A stretch of DNA of 64,000 nt, taken from NCBI RefSeq assembly GCF_008932115.1, contig NZ_CP044543.1:1550001-1614000 (forward strand). Direction: 5' to 3'. Shown here piece by piece: positions 16,724 to 25,938 of the stretch. The translations under genes were made by a program, and so were the position numbers. The notes under the pieces are model-generated. The model saw nothing but the letters and a program-made list of their open reading frames with translations, did not search any database and was not told the origin of the DNA. The stretch is from Bradyrhizobium betae (GTDB taxonomy: Bacteria; Pseudomonadota; Alphaproteobacteria; Rhizobiales; Xanthobacteraceae). How positions within the stretch are numbered: the first letter of the stretch is position 1; each line of letters opens with the position of its first letter.

Positions 16724-17092
16724 ATGGTTCGACGTACAGCGCTTGGCTTAGGTCTCGCGACGATGTGGATCGTGTCTGCCGCCGCGCAGGAGTCCGCTCC
16801 ATCCTATCAGGCCGACCCAACGACCTATAAGGTCATCTTCGAAGATCAGAACTTCCGGGTGATCGCCGGCACCTGGAAGAAGGGCACGACCGACAAGCCG
16901 CATTCTCATCCCGTTCCCTTCGTCGTCTATGCGCTCAACGATTGCACCCTGCGGATTCATAATCCGGACGGCACGATTCACGAGACCAAGAGCGTGGCCG
17001 GCACGGCCTTTTCGGGACCAATCACACCTTCGCACACCGCTGAAAATGTCGGCGCGTCCGATTGCCAGGCCATTTTCGTCGAACGCAAGTAA
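16724..17092 (+). CDS. Exported cupin-like protein
   Basis: 122 residues with a short signal peptide (cleavage after about residue 21, SAAAQ). The rest is a small beta-rich domain with cupin-like motifs: G-x-KKGTTDKPHSHPVPFV supplies two His, and TPSHTAENVG supplies a third His at the second cupin box. Such proteins are small periplasmic metal-binding cupins of unknown role. It ends in a stem-loop terminator. Neighbours give no functional hint. Confidence 0.75.
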   Translation: MVRRTALGLGLATMWIVSAAAQESAPSYQADPTTYKVIFEDQNFRVIAGTWKKGTTDKPHSHPVPFVVYALNDCTLRIHNPDGTIHETKSVAGTAFSGPITPSHTAENVGASDCQAIFVERK

Positions 17093-17109
17093 TTCACCCC
17101 AAGACGATC

Positions 17110-17141
17110 GGAGGTGCGACCAGGGACGCACCTCCTCTCTT
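17110..17141 (+). terminator. Probable intrinsic terminator after the cupin gene
   Basis: Perfect 9-bp stem GGAGGTGCG/CGCACCTCC with an 8-base loop, 18 bp after the cupin stop and followed by TCTCTT, a weak pyrimidine run. It also lies just before the convergent tauE stop at 17178. Confidence 0.6.
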
Positions 17142-17177
17142 CAGACCAGGCGCGAATGCCGATTGGTCCGGGAGCCT

Positions 17178-17948
17178 CTACGCCATCAACTGGCGCGCCG
17201 CAGCCGTGATCATCACCAGGCCGCCGGTGATCACGGCGACGTCGAGGATCGCGGTGTGAATGTGCACCGGCATCCGCTCGACAAAGGCCTTGGCAAGGAA
17301 CGCGCCGGGGATCGCGATGCCGCCGATCAGGAGCGCGAAGGCGAGCACCTGGGCGGTGACGGCGCCGGCGAGGCCGAACACGGAGATCTTGATGAGGCCG
17401 GTGCCGAGCGAGATCATCGCGTCGGTCGCGATCACGGCGGCGCCCTCGAGGCCCGCGGCCATCAGCAGCGACAGCAGGATCACGCCCGAGCCCGAGGTAC
17501 CGCCGACCAGCACGCCGTAGCCGACCGAACCGGCCGCAAGGCCCGCGTCGCCGATTCTGACCTGGCGGCGGCGAAGCACGCGGCGCAGCGGCACGCTCAG
17601 GATCAGCATCGAGCCGATCACGAGCGCGGCGCCCGCGTTGGTGAGACGCGTGTAGCCGTAGGCACCGAGCGCGGTCGTCAGCGCAGCGCAGGCGAGCACG
17701 ACAGCTGCGCGGCGGCGATCGGCATAGCGCAGATAGGCGAGCGCACGGCTGGAATTGGTGAGAATCGCGGAGATCGCGATGATCGGCACCACTGGCTCGG
17801 CGCCGACCAGCGGCACCAGCACCAGCGGCATCAGGGCGCCGGTGCCGTAACCGGCGAGACCACCGATGATCGATGCGAACAACGCCATCAGCGCGACCAG
17901 CAGGAGCTGGAAAATCGAGATGTCGGCGAAGCCTGAGACGATGGTCAA
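17178..17948 (-). CDS. TauE/SafE-family sulfite/anion exporter-like membrane protein
   Basis: 256 residues with about eight transmembrane helices. The TauE/SafE pattern is visible in the N-terminal half (AGYGTGALMPLVLVP and AISAILTNSSRALAYLRY) and again in the C-terminal half (GGTSGSGVILLSLLMAAGLEG), the internal repeat typical of the family. Proposed role: export of sulfite or sulfur-containing organic anions; the substrate here is unknown. The start is taken as TTG 17948, which overlaps the cca stop as TTGA. Last gene of a five-gene operon. Confidence 0.85.
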   Translation of the reverse strand: MTIVSGFADISIFQLLLVALMALFASIIGGLAGYGTGALMPLVLVPLVGAEPVVPIIAISAILTNSSRALAYLRYADRRRAAVVLACAALTTALGAYGYTRLTNAGAALVIGSMLILSVPLRRVLRRRQVRIGDAGLAAGSVGYGVLVGGTSGSGVILLSLLMAAGLEGAAVIATDAMISLGTGLIKISVFGLAGAVTAQVLAFALLIGGIAIPGAFLAKAFVERMPVHIHTAILDVAVITGGLVMITAAARQLMA

Positions 17949-19204
17949 TGTTTCTGGTCGCGGCTGACGCGTGCCGCAGCTTGATCTGCGATGGAAGCGA
18001 GCGCCGCTTCCTCTAGTGGAAAATCCGCCGCAAGCCAAGCGTCCTCGGCGAGCGTCAACACATGTCCGAGCGCGGGCCCTTCGGCCATGCCGCGCGCGAT
18101 GAAGTCGGCGGCCTTCAGCGGAAATTTCGGCGCGGTCCAGCGCTGCGGCAGCTCGGCAAGCGCGCGCCAGTGCGACGAACGCACGTCGCTCTCCACCCGC
18201 GCCCAGCCGAGCAACACGCGATCGTGATAGCGCTCCGCGCCAAGCCGGTAGAGCAGCCGCCGCGCGTTGGCCTCGTCCTTGGCGACGAAACGCCACCAGC
18301 GATGCCCCATCGAATCCAGCGCCTTGGCTTCGGCGTTGGAGAGCCGGAAGCGCAGCGCGACGCGCCTGGCGTCTTCCGTCACCGCAACCGTCATCGCCGC
18401 GAGGCGGCGCGTGGGACTTGGCGGCAGCCCGAGCTCGCGCTCGATCGCGATCATGGTCGCGAGCGGCCCGGTATAGGCGACACCGCCGATCAGCGCCTGC
18501 AGCAATCCGCCATCGGCCATGGCCAGCGCCGCGTCAGATGCGCCGCCGGCCAGCAGCAGCTTCAGCATCTCCATCCGCACCCGTTCGGCCGACAGGCTGG
18601 CAAGCCCCGCACGTCCGCGGATGCAGGCGAGATAACCGTCACGATCGGGCGCGCCGGCCCCGAAGGCGGCGTGGATGCGAAAGAAGCGCAGGATCCGCAG
18701 GAAATCCTCGGCGATGCGCTGGTCGGGATCGCCGATGAACCGCACGCGGCGCGCCTCGGCATCCGCGATGCCGCCGACATAGTCGTAGACGACGCCGTTC
18801 GCATCGACCGACAGGCCGTTCATGGTGAAGTCGCGCCGCTCGGCGTCCCTCACCCAGTCGCGGCCGAACGCGACCTTGGCCTTGCGGCCGAAAGTCTCGG
18901 TGTCCTCGCGCAGCGTCGTGACTTCGTAAGGCTGACCGTCGATGACCAGCGTGACGGTGCCGTGGTCGATGCCGGTCGGCACGCTCTTGATGCCGGCAGC
19001 CTTGGCACGCCGCACCACTTCGTCCGGCAACGCGGTCGTTGCGATGTCGATATCGCCGGGCATCAGGCCGAGCAGCGCGTTGCGCACGGCGCCGCCGACC
19101 ACCCGCCCCTCCTCGCCATTGGCGTTGAGCAGCGCGAGCACGCGCGCGGTCCCGCCTGCGGTCAGCCAGGGCGCGTCGGCGAGTAACGGCTTCGCGCTCA
19201 TCAT
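17945..19204 (-). CDS. cca: CCA tRNA nucleotidyltransferase
   Basis: Adds or repairs the 3' CCA end of tRNAs. 419 residues of class II type. The N-terminal catalytic head has GGAVRNALLG and the GDIDIA metal-binding acidic pair, then RRDFTMNGLSVDANG and the RILRFFRIHAAFG neck motif. The C-terminal half is the alphaproteobacterial extension. ATG at 19204 (or 19201) is chosen because family homology starts there; the frame stays open further upstream over the DUF6111 gene. It overlaps tauE by 4 bp. Confidence 0.93.
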   Translation of the reverse strand: MMSAKPLLADAPWLTAGGTARVLALLNANGEEGRVVGGAVRNALLGLMPGDIDIATTALPDEVVRRAKAAGIKSVPTGIDHGTVTLVIDGQPYEVTTLREDTETFGRKAKVAFGRDWVRDAERRDFTMNGLSVDANGVVYDYVGGIADAEARRVRFIGDPDQRIAEDFLRILRFFRIHAAFGAGAPDRDGYLACIRGRAGLASLSAERVRMEMLKLLLAGGASDAALAMADGGLLQALIGGVAYTGPLATMIAIERELGLPPSPTRRLAAMTVAVTEDARRVALRFRLSNAEAKALDSMGHRWWRFVAKDEANARRLLYRLGAERYHDRVLLGWARVESDVRSSHWRALAELPQRWTAPKFPLKAADFIARGMAEGPALGHVLTLAEDAWLAADFPLEEAALASIADQAAARVSRDQKH

Positions 19205-19211
19205 GCCGCCC

Positions 19212-19475
19212 CTATTTCTCCACGCCCGGCACCAGCCGGCCATTCTCGACATGGGCCGGAATGTAGGTCGAATCTGGCGCGGCGCCGGAGAAATGCGCAA
19301 AGCCGATCAGCCCCGCGATGACCAGCACGAGCGCGACCAGGACAAGGCGCGCGACGACCGTGACCGGCCAGGACGATTGCACGAACAGGCCGGATCGGGT
19401 GGCGGCCAGGAACAACGCATAGACGGCAAACGGGACGAGGAAAATTCCGATCTCGGTCAGAACCGGCCGGATCAT
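19212..19475 (-). CDS. DUF6111 family small membrane protein
   Basis: 87 residues with two transmembrane helices (residues 6 to 26 and 43 to 62) and a short conserved soluble end (DSTYIPAHVENGRLVPG). This matches DUF6111, found in Rhizobiales between the CoA pyrophosphatase and cca genes. ATG overlaps the nudL stop by 4 bp. Function unknown; conserved operon position suggests a link to its neighbours. Confidence 0.85.
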   Translation of the reverse strand: MIRPVLTEIGIFLVPFAVYALFLAATRSGLFVQSSWPVTVVARLVLVALVLVIAGLIGFAHFSGAAPDSTYIPAHVENGRLVPGVEK

Positions 19476-20167
19476 GATGAATAGATCCGCTCATAGAGTA
19501 CACGCAGCATTCCAGCCGTCGCACCCCAGATGTAGCGTTCCGCGAACGGCATCGCGTAGTAGGAGCGCTCCATGCCGCGGAATTCCTTGCTGTGCACCTG
19601 ATGGTTCGCCGGGTTCATCAGGAAGGATAGCGGCACCTCGAAGGCGTCATCAACTTCTGAATGGTTGATGGTGAGCTCGAAGCCGGGCCGCACCCTGGCG
19701 ACCGTCGGCAGGATACGGAAGCCGAACGCGGTGCCGTAGAGATCGAGATAGCCGAGCGGCTCGACGAAGTCTCTGGACAGCCCGACCTCCTCCTCGGCCT
19801 CGCGCAGCGCCGCATCGAGCGGCGAGGTGTCGATCGCGTCGATCTTGCCGCCGGGAAAGGCGATCTGGCCGGCATGATCGTTGAGATGCGCGGCGCGCTG
19901 CGTCAGCAGGATGGTCGGCTCGGGATGATCGACCACCGCGATCAGCACCGCCGCCGGTCGCACCGGCTGCTCGCGCGCGATGATCTCGAGCATCTTGTCT
20001 GTGCCGGGATCGCCCGAGGCCGGAACGATGTTCGGATCGTACAGGCCGGACGGAACGTCGAAGCCGAGCTTCGCCCTGGAGCGGGCGAAGAAATCCGCAG
20101 CGCCAAGCACGACGGGCTGGTGACCAGGATCGTGACCAGGCTCGTTCTTGGAGATAGGCTTGTTCAA
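19472..20167 (-). CDS. Nudix hydrolase, CoA pyrophosphatase-like
   Basis: 231 residues. The UPF0035-type signature LTQRAAHLNDHAGQIAFPGG sits just before a Nudix box that ends REAEEEVGL. The glycine-box position that is normally Glu is taken by Asp/Ser (GGKIDAIDTS), while the metal-binding REAEEE is intact. The family cleaves CoA and related dinucleotides to phosphopantetheine and a nucleotide. ATG overlaps the DUF1285 stop by 4 bp. Confidence 0.88.
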   Translation of the reverse strand: MNKPISKNEPGHDPGHQPVVLGAADFFARSRAKLGFDVPSGLYDPNIVPASGDPGTDKMLEIIAREQPVRPAAVLIAVVDHPEPTILLTQRAAHLNDHAGQIAFPGGKIDAIDTSPLDAALREAEEEVGLSRDFVEPLGYLDLYGTAFGFRILPTVARVRPGFELTINHSEVDDAFEVPLSFLMNPANHQVHSKEFRGMERSYYAMPFAERYIWGATAGMLRVLYERIYSS

Positions 20168-20802
20168 AGCGCGGCCCTCACCTGCTCCGCGTCGGCCATG
20201 GCGAAGAATTCGCCGGCCGACTCGACGCCAAACATCGACTGGCCATCGACCATCCGCTCCTCGCCCATGTCAACCAGATCGTAATAGAGCGCGCGGGTGA
20301 CCTTGGCCCAGAGATCGGCACGGACATGCAGATAGGGCGTCAGACCGCCGTCTTTGGCCTGCTCGAAGCGCAGCCGGTGCGCGGCATCGCAGGTGACCCA
20401 GTCGTCGACATTGGTGCGGAAGCTCAGCACGCGATGGTGGCCCTCACCGTCCTTCTGCATCTCGACCGCCATGAACGGCGCGTCGTCGACGCGAATGCCG
20501 ACCTTCTCCACGGGCGTGACGAGGAAATACTTGTCGCCTTCCCGCTTCAGGACGGTCGAGAACAGGCGGACCAGCGCAGGACGCCCGATTGGCGTCCCCA
20601 TGTAGAACCAAGTACCATCGGCAGCGATTCGGATGTCGAGATCGCCGCAAAACGGCGGATTCCACAGATGCACCGGAGGCAGGCCCTTTTTGGCGCCTTC
20701 GGCATTGGCAGCACTTTTGGCGGCGGCAGTCAGCCCCTCAAGTCCATGATCGGCGCTCTGCCCTTGGTTCGCCATGGTTTGCCCTGACTTTGTCTTTGGC
20801 AC
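20164..20802 (-). CDS. DUF1285 family protein
   Basis: 212 residues. After a disordered N-terminus of about 40 residues comes the DUF1285 pattern: PPVHLWNPPFCGDLDIRI, GTWFYMGTPIGRPALVRLFS and EKVGIRVDDAPFMAVEM. Function unknown. First gene of the overlapping run DUF1285-nudL-DUF6111-cca-tauE. Two in-frame starts, 20802 and the later MANQG, are possible. Confidence 0.88.
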   Translation of the reverse strand: MPKTKSGQTMANQGQSADHGLEGLTAAAKSAANAEGAKKGLPPVHLWNPPFCGDLDIRIAADGTWFYMGTPIGRPALVRLFSTVLKREGDKYFLVTPVEKVGIRVDDAPFMAVEMQKDGEGHHRVLSFRTNVDDWVTCDAAHRLRFEQAKDGGLTPYLHVRADLWAKVTRALYYDLVDMGEERMVDGQSMFGVESAGEFFAMADAEQVRAAL

Positions 20803-20853
20803 GATTGGTGCAGGCCTGATTTGTACGTCTACGTTGTATATCGCGGTAGGGTT

Positions 20854-20877
20854 CCACCCCGGATTAGTCCGGTGTGG
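20854..20877. other. Imperfect hairpin in a divergent promoter region
   Basis: Arms CCACCCCGGA and TCCGGTGTGG pair with one mismatch around a 4-base loop. It lies between the divergent DUF1285 and moxR genes. No T-run follows, so a terminator is unlikely; it may be a leader structure or a regulator site. Confidence 0.35.
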
Positions 20878-21031
20878 AGGTCGCCACTTCGTGATGCCCT
20901 ACATATGCCTAAGCCGATAAGGTGGGGATAGGTTAATTCAACGAATACATGGCCTTCCTGCAAGTCTAGCATAAGGCCCATGTGAGGGAATGACGACGCA
21001 AGAAAGCGCGGCAGGCTGAAGGAGCTGACGG

Positions 21032-22030
21032 ATGGCGGAGAGTGTCGAGAAGCTCGAGGACGGGATCGTCCGTTCGGCCGAGCAGGTGTCGGCCCAGGTT
21101 CGCGCGGCGAAAGACGCGATCGCGTCCGTGATCTTCGGCCAGGATCGCGTGATCGAGAATACGCTGGTCACCATCCTCTCCGGCGGCCATGCGCTGTTGA
21201 TCGGCGTGCCGGGTCTTGCCAAGACCAAGCTGGTCGAGACGCTCGGCGTTACGCTCGGCCTCGATGCCAAGCGCATCCAGTTCACGCCCGATCTGATGCC
21301 GTCGGACATTCTCGGCGCCGAAGTGCTGGACGAGAGCACCGCGGGCAAGCGCGCCTTCCGCTTCATCTCCGGCCCGGTGTTCGCGCAACTCCTGATGGCC
21401 GACGAGATCAACCGCGCCAGCCCGCGCACGCAATCGGCGCTGCTGCAGGCGATGCAGGAGCAGCACATCACCGTTGCCGGCGCGCGTCATGATCTGCCGA
21501 AGCCGTTCCACGTGCTCGCCACGCAAAACCCGCTGGAGCAGGAAGGCACCTATCCGCTGCCAGAAGCGCAGCTCGACCGCTTCCTGATGGAAATCGACGT
21601 CGACTATCCCGATCGCGACGCCGAGCGCCGTATCCTGTTCGAGACCACCGGCGCAGACGAAACGCTGGCCAAGGGCTCGATGATCGCGGACGCGCTGATC
21701 ACCGCGCAGCGGCTGGTTCGCCGCCTGCCGGTCGGCGATTCCGTGGTCGAGGCGATCCTGTCGCTGGTCCGCTCGGCCCGTCCCGGTCAGGAGAGCGGCG
21801 AGACCGGCAAGTTCATCGCCTGGGGCCCCGGACCGCGCGCCAGCCAATCGCTGATGCTCGCCGTGCGCGCACGCGCGCTGATCGACGGGCGTCTCGCACC
21901 GTCGATCGACGACGTGCTCGACCTCGCCGAGCCCGTGCTGAAGCACCGCATGGCGCTGACGTTCCAGGCGCGCGCCGAAGGCCGCACGATTCCGGACGTG
22001 ATCAAGCAATTGAAGACGCGGATCGGTTGA
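21032..22030 (+). CDS. MoxR-family AAA+ ATPase
   Basis: 332-residue chaperone-like ATPase. Walker A is GVPGLAKTKLV near residue 68, Walker B is LMADEINRA, sensor 1 is LATQNP, and the ARTQSALLQAM arginine-finger region lies between. MoxR proteins work with DUF58 and von Willebrand-type proteins in maturing or protecting envelope complexes. GAAGGAG ribosome-binding site precedes the ATG. The stop overlaps the DUF58 start by 4 bp. Confidence 0.92.
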   Translation: MAESVEKLEDGIVRSAEQVSAQVRAAKDAIASVIFGQDRVIENTLVTILSGGHALLIGVPGLAKTKLVETLGVTLGLDAKRIQFTPDLMPSDILGAEVLDESTAGKRAFRFISGPVFAQLLMADEINRASPRTQSALLQAMQEQHITVAGARHDLPKPFHVLATQNPLEQEGTYPLPEAQLDRFLMEIDVDYPDRDAERRILFETTGADETLAKGSMIADALITAQRLVRRLPVGDSVVEAILSLVRSARPGQESGETGKFIAWGPGPRASQSLMLAVRARALIDGRLAPSIDDVLDLAEPVLKHRMALTFQARAEGRTIPDVIKQLKTRIG

Positions 22031-22974
22031 TGGCCGCAGAAAACGGGCACGCAGCGAAGGAGACAGTTGCGATCCGACGTGCCGATGGCGAAAGCCGTAC
22101 GCTCGCCGCTTCGCTGCCGCGCCTGGTGCTCGAAGCCCGTCGTATCGCCGCCAACGTCATCCATGGCCTGCACGGAAGGCGCCGCGCCGGCTCCGGCGAG
22201 AATTTCTGGCAATACCGCCGCTTCGTCTCCGGCGAGCCGGCACAGAACGTCGACTGGCGGCGCTCGGCGCGTGACGACCATCTCTATGTCCGCGAGCTCG
22301 AATGGGAAGCCTCGCACACGGTCTGGATCTGGCCCGACCGCTCGCCGTCGATGGCATTCGCCTCGAAGACCGCGCGCGAATCCAAGCTGGAGCGGACGCT
22401 GATCGTCGCCTTCGCGCTGGCCGAGCTGCTGGTCGCCGGCGGCGAACGCGTCGGCATTCCCGGCCTGATGGCGCCGACCACGAGCCGCAGCATCATCGAC
22501 AAGATGGCGCAGGCGATGATGCATGACGATGCCGACCGGCTGAGCCTGCCGCCGTCCTTTGTGCCCGCGGCGCTGGCCGAGACGATCGTGCTGTCGGATT
22601 TCTGGTCACCGATCTCGGAGATCAGGACCACGCTTGCGGGGCTCTCCGGCTCCGGCGCGCATGGCACGCTCGTGCAGGTCGTCGATCCCGCCGAGGAGTC
22701 GTTCCCCTATTCCGGACGCGTCGAATTCGTCGAGCCGGAAGGCTTCGGCGTGATCACCGCCGGCCGCGCCGAAAGCTGGGCGCAGGATTACACCGCGCGG
22801 CTCGCGCTGCACCGCGACCAGATCCGCGCCGAGACGCGCAAGCTCGACTGGCTGTTCACGACACATGCGACCGACCGCTCCGCTGCCGAGCTGCTGCTGT
22901 TCCTGCACGCCGGCATGCAGGTGAGCAAGTCGGGCGCCCGCACCACCTCCATCAAGGCGGGGCCGGCCGCATGA
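22027..22974 (+). CDS. DUF58 domain protein
   Basis: 315 residues with the DUF58 signature GSGENFWQYRRFVSGEPAQN followed by the VDWRRSARDDHLYVRE segment around residues 55 to 90. DUF58 proteins form a von Willebrand-like fold lacking transmembrane parts and accompany MoxR ATPases. Overlaps moxR and the downstream gene by 4 bp each, so the three are translationally coupled. Confidence 0.9.
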   Translation: MMAAENGHAAKETVAIRRADGESRTLAASLPRLVLEARRIAANVIHGLHGRRRAGSGENFWQYRRFVSGEPAQNVDWRRSARDDHLYVRELEWEASHTVWIWPDRSPSMAFASKTARESKLERTLIVAFALAELLVAGGERVGIPGLMAPTTSRSIIDKMAQAMMHDDADRLSLPPSFVPAALAETIVLSDFWSPISEIRTTLAGLSGSGAHGTLVQVVDPAEESFPYSGRVEFVEPEGFGVITAGRAESWAQDYTARLALHRDQIRAETRKLDWLFTTHATDRSAAELLLFLHAGMQVSKSGARTTSIKAGPAA

Positions 22975-25784
22975 TGGGATTGCCGCTCGCCTTCACCGAA
23001 CCGCTGCTGCTGATCGGCCTCGTCAGCCTTCCGGTGCTGTGGTGGCTTTTGCGCGTGATGCCGCCGCGGCCGCGCCGCATCGAGTTTCCGCCGACGCGCC
23101 TGCTGTTCGACATCGCACCGAGGGAAGAGACGCCGTCGCGGACGCCGTGGTGGCTGACCGCGCTGCGCCTGCTGGCTGCGGCGCTGGTCATTTTCGCCGC
23201 CGCCGGCCCGACCTGGAATCCGCAAACAGGCATCGCGGGCAGCAAGGCGCCGCTGATGATCATGCTCGACGACGGCTGGAGCGCGGCATCGCACTGGGAC
23301 GTCAGGATCAGGGCCGCCGACGAGCTGATCGCCAGCGCCGACACCGACCGCCGCGCGATCGCGCTGGTGCCGCTGTCGGAGCCGAACCGCGACATCACCC
23401 TGATGCCAGCGGGCGCGGCGCGCGTGGCGTTGCGGCAGCTGGCGCCAAAGCCCTATTCGATCGATCGCGTCGACACGCTGACCGCTGTCGACCGTTTCCT
23501 GAAGGCCACCGGCGACTGCGAGATCGCCTGGCTGTCGGATGGCATCGACACCGGGCGCGGCGAGGACTTCGTGCAGGCTCTCGGCAAGACCGTCGGCGAC
23601 CGCAGCCTGACCGTGTTCGAAGGCGGCACGTCGTCGCCGCTGGGGCTGGTCGCGGCCGAAAACGCCGCCGCCAAGATGACCGTGAAGGTGCTGCGCACCG
23701 ACAGCGGCATCACCATCGGCACCGTGCGCGCGCTGGACCAGAAGGCCTCGCCGATCGGCGAAACACGCTATTCGTTCGGCCCGCAGGACAAGGAGACCGA
23801 AGCCGCGTTCGACCTGCCGGTCGAGCTGCGCAACGACATCACGCGGCTCGAGATCACGGGCGAGCGTTCGGCTGGCGCGGTGCAGCTGCTCGACAAGCGC
23901 TGGCGCCGCCGCGCCATCGGCATCGTCACCGGCACGACCAGCGAGACCGCGCAGCCGCTGCTGGCACCGACCTTCTACCTCACCCGCGCGCTGGCGCCGT
24001 TCGCCGACGTGCGGCTCGCCGACAAGGGCTCGCCGCAGCAGGGCATCACGCAGTTCCTCGACCAGAAGCTGCCGATGATCATCCTCGCCGATGTCGGCAC
24101 CGTCGCCCCTGAAATCCGCGAGCGCCTCAATGCCTGGATCGAGCAGGGCGGCGTGCTGGTGCGGTTCGCAGGTCCTCGTCTGGCGCAGGCCGAAGACGAT
24201 CTCGTTCCGGTCAAGCTGCGCAAGGGCGGCCGCACGCTCGGCGGCAGCCTGACCTGGGAGAAGCCGCAGCATCTTGCATCCTTCGCAGCCGACGGGCCGT
24301 TCTCGGGCGTCGCCGTGCCCAAGGACATCACCGTGAGCCGGCAGGTGCTGGCCGAGCCCGACGCCGTGCTCGCCACCAAGAGCTGGGCCTCGCTGGAAGA
24401 CGGCACGCCGCTCGTCACCGGCGAGCATCGCGGCAAGGGCCTGGTCAGCCTGTTCCACGTCAGCGCCGACATGCGCTGGTCTGATCTGCCGATGTCCGGC
24501 ACCTTCGTCGAAATGCTGCGGCGGATCGTCGACATGTCCGGCTACACCGCCAAGCCCGGCCCCGGGGTCGCGGGCGAGGCGACTGCCGAGACGGTGGCGC
24601 CGCTGCACATCCTCGACGGCTTCGGCGCCTTCGGTCCGCCGCCGGCCACCGCCAAGCCGCTGCCCGCGGACTATCGCGACCGCGCCACACCCGATCATCC
24701 GCCCGGCTTCTACGGTCCGGCAGAAGGACCGCTCGCCGTGAACACCCTTGCTAGCGCCGACCGCATCGCCGCGCTGAACACCGCGAGCCTGCGCGCCCGG
24801 CACGCCACCTATACCAATGCCGAGCCGCGCGATTTGCGCGGCTGGCTGCTGTCGACCGCGCTCGCGCTGTTCCTGATCGACGCCATCATCGTCGCAGTGC
24901 TCGGCGGCGGCATCGCCGCGCTGCTGCGCCGGCGCGCCGCGCCCACCATGATCGTGCTCGGGCTGCTGCTTGCAGGCTTCGGCGCGTTCTCGCCGACGCC
25001 GGCGCGCGCCGACAGCGCCTCGGACGAGTTCGCCATGAAAGCGGTGTCGCAGACCCGCCTCGCCTATGTCGTCACCGGCAATGCCGACGTCGATTCCATC
25101 GTCAAGTCCGGGCTATCGGGACTGACGCAGTTCCTGGCGCAGCGCACCGCGCTCGAGGCCGGCGATCCCGTCGGCATCGATCCCGGCCGCGACGAGCTCG
25201 CCTTCTTTCCGCTGATCTACTGGCCGATCGTGCCGGGCGCGCCCAAGCCGCCGCAGGATGCCATCAACAAGATCGACGCCTACATGAAGCAGGGCGGCAC
25301 CGTGCTGTTCGACACCCGCGACGCGATCGAAGCGCTGCCCGGCGAGAACGGCGCCGCGCAGACCCCTGGCATGCAGACGCTGCGCGAGATCCTGTCGTCG
25401 CTCGACGTGCCCGAGCTCGAGCCGGTGCCGCGCGAGCACGTGCTGACCAAGACCTTCTATCTGCTGCGCGACTTTCCGGGCCGCTTCAGCACCGGCCAGA
25501 CCTGGGTCGAGGCCCTGCCGCGCGACGAGGACGAGGACAGCGCGCAGCGGCCGGCACGCGGCGGCGACGGCGTCTCACCGATCATCATCACCTCGAACGA
25601 TCTTGCCGGCGCCTGGGCGGTTCGGCTCGACGGCCAGTACATGCTGCCGGTGGCCGGCGGCGACGCCCGCCAGCGCGAATTCGCCTACCGCGCCGGCGCC
25701 AACATCGTGATGTACACGCTGACCGGCAACTACAAGGCCGACCAGGTGCACGCACCGGCGCTGATCGAGCGGCTGGGGCAATGA
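22971..25784 (+). CDS. BatA-DUF4159 membrane protein
   Basis: 937 residues. Residues 1 to 85 match the aerotolerance-regulator N-terminal domain (PLLLIGLVSLPVLWWLLRVMPP, truncated here to 20 or fewer: PLLLIGLVSLPVLWW) with a second helix near residue 65. The middle is a periplasmic von Willebrand/GATase-like region, two more helices occur near residues 625 to 670, and the C-terminal 220 residues are DUF4159 (starting near EFAMKAVSQTRLAYVVTGN). Part of the MoxR-DUF58 system, predicted to act in envelope stress. Role in this organism unknown. Confidence 0.87.
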   Translation: MMGLPLAFTEPLLLIGLVSLPVLWWLLRVMPPRPRRIEFPPTRLLFDIAPREETPSRTPWWLTALRLLAAALVIFAAAGPTWNPQTGIAGSKAPLMIMLDDGWSAASHWDVRIRAADELIASADTDRRAIALVPLSEPNRDITLMPAGAARVALRQLAPKPYSIDRVDTLTAVDRFLKATGDCEIAWLSDGIDTGRGEDFVQALGKTVGDRSLTVFEGGTSSPLGLVAAENAAAKMTVKVLRTDSGITIGTVRALDQKASPIGETRYSFGPQDKETEAAFDLPVELRNDITRLEITGERSAGAVQLLDKRWRRRAIGIVTGTTSETAQPLLAPTFYLTRALAPFADVRLADKGSPQQGITQFLDQKLPMIILADVGTVAPEIRERLNAWIEQGGVLVRFAGPRLAQAEDDLVPVKLRKGGRTLGGSLTWEKPQHLASFAADGPFSGVAVPKDITVSRQVLAEPDAVLATKSWASLEDGTPLVTGEHRGKGLVSLFHVSADMRWSDLPMSGTFVEMLRRIVDMSGYTAKPGPGVAGEATAETVAPLHILDGFGAFGPPPATAKPLPADYRDRATPDHPPGFYGPAEGPLAVNTLASADRIAALNTASLRARHATYTNAEPRDLRGWLLSTALALFLIDAIIVAVLGGGIAALLRRRAAPTMIVLGLLLAGFGAFSPTPARADSASDEFAMKAVSQTRLAYVVTGNADVDSIVKSGLSGLTQFLAQRTALEAGDPVGIDPGRDELAFFPLIYWPIVPGAPKPPQDAINKIDAYMKQGGTVLFDTRDAIEALPGENGAAQTPGMQTLREILSSLDVPELEPVPREHVLTKTFYLLRDFPGRFSTGQTWVEALPRDEDEDSAQRPARGGDGVSPIIITSNDLAGAWAVRLDGQYMLPVAGGDARQREFAYRAGANIVMYTLTGNYKADQVHAPALIERLGQ

Positions 25785-25791
25785 GCACCGT

Positions 25792-25919
25792 CGTCATCCT
25801 GAGGTGCGAGACCGGCGGTGCGCTCGCACCGCTGGCCGAGCCTCGAAGGATGGGCCACACCCACTGGCCGAGCATCCTTCGAGACGCGTCGCAAGTGCGA
25901 CGCGCTCCTCAGGATGACG
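25792..25919. repeat. Nested palindromic repeat, family A copy 1
   Basis: 128-bp element with perfect outer arms CGTCATCCTGAGG and CCTCAGGATGACG and inner arms GAGCCTCGAAGGATG and GCATCCTTCGAG. It sits between two genes of the moxR operon, 8 bp after one stop and 20 bp before the next start. A second copy is at 48238-48373. Confidence 0.9.
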
Positions 25920-25938
25920 CCAACATGCTGGATCTCAC

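Noticed and set aside
25792..25919. CRISPR repeat or small RNA gene
   Set aside because: Only one palindromic unit with nested arms, no regular spacers; a second dispersed copy identifies it as an intergenic repeat family.
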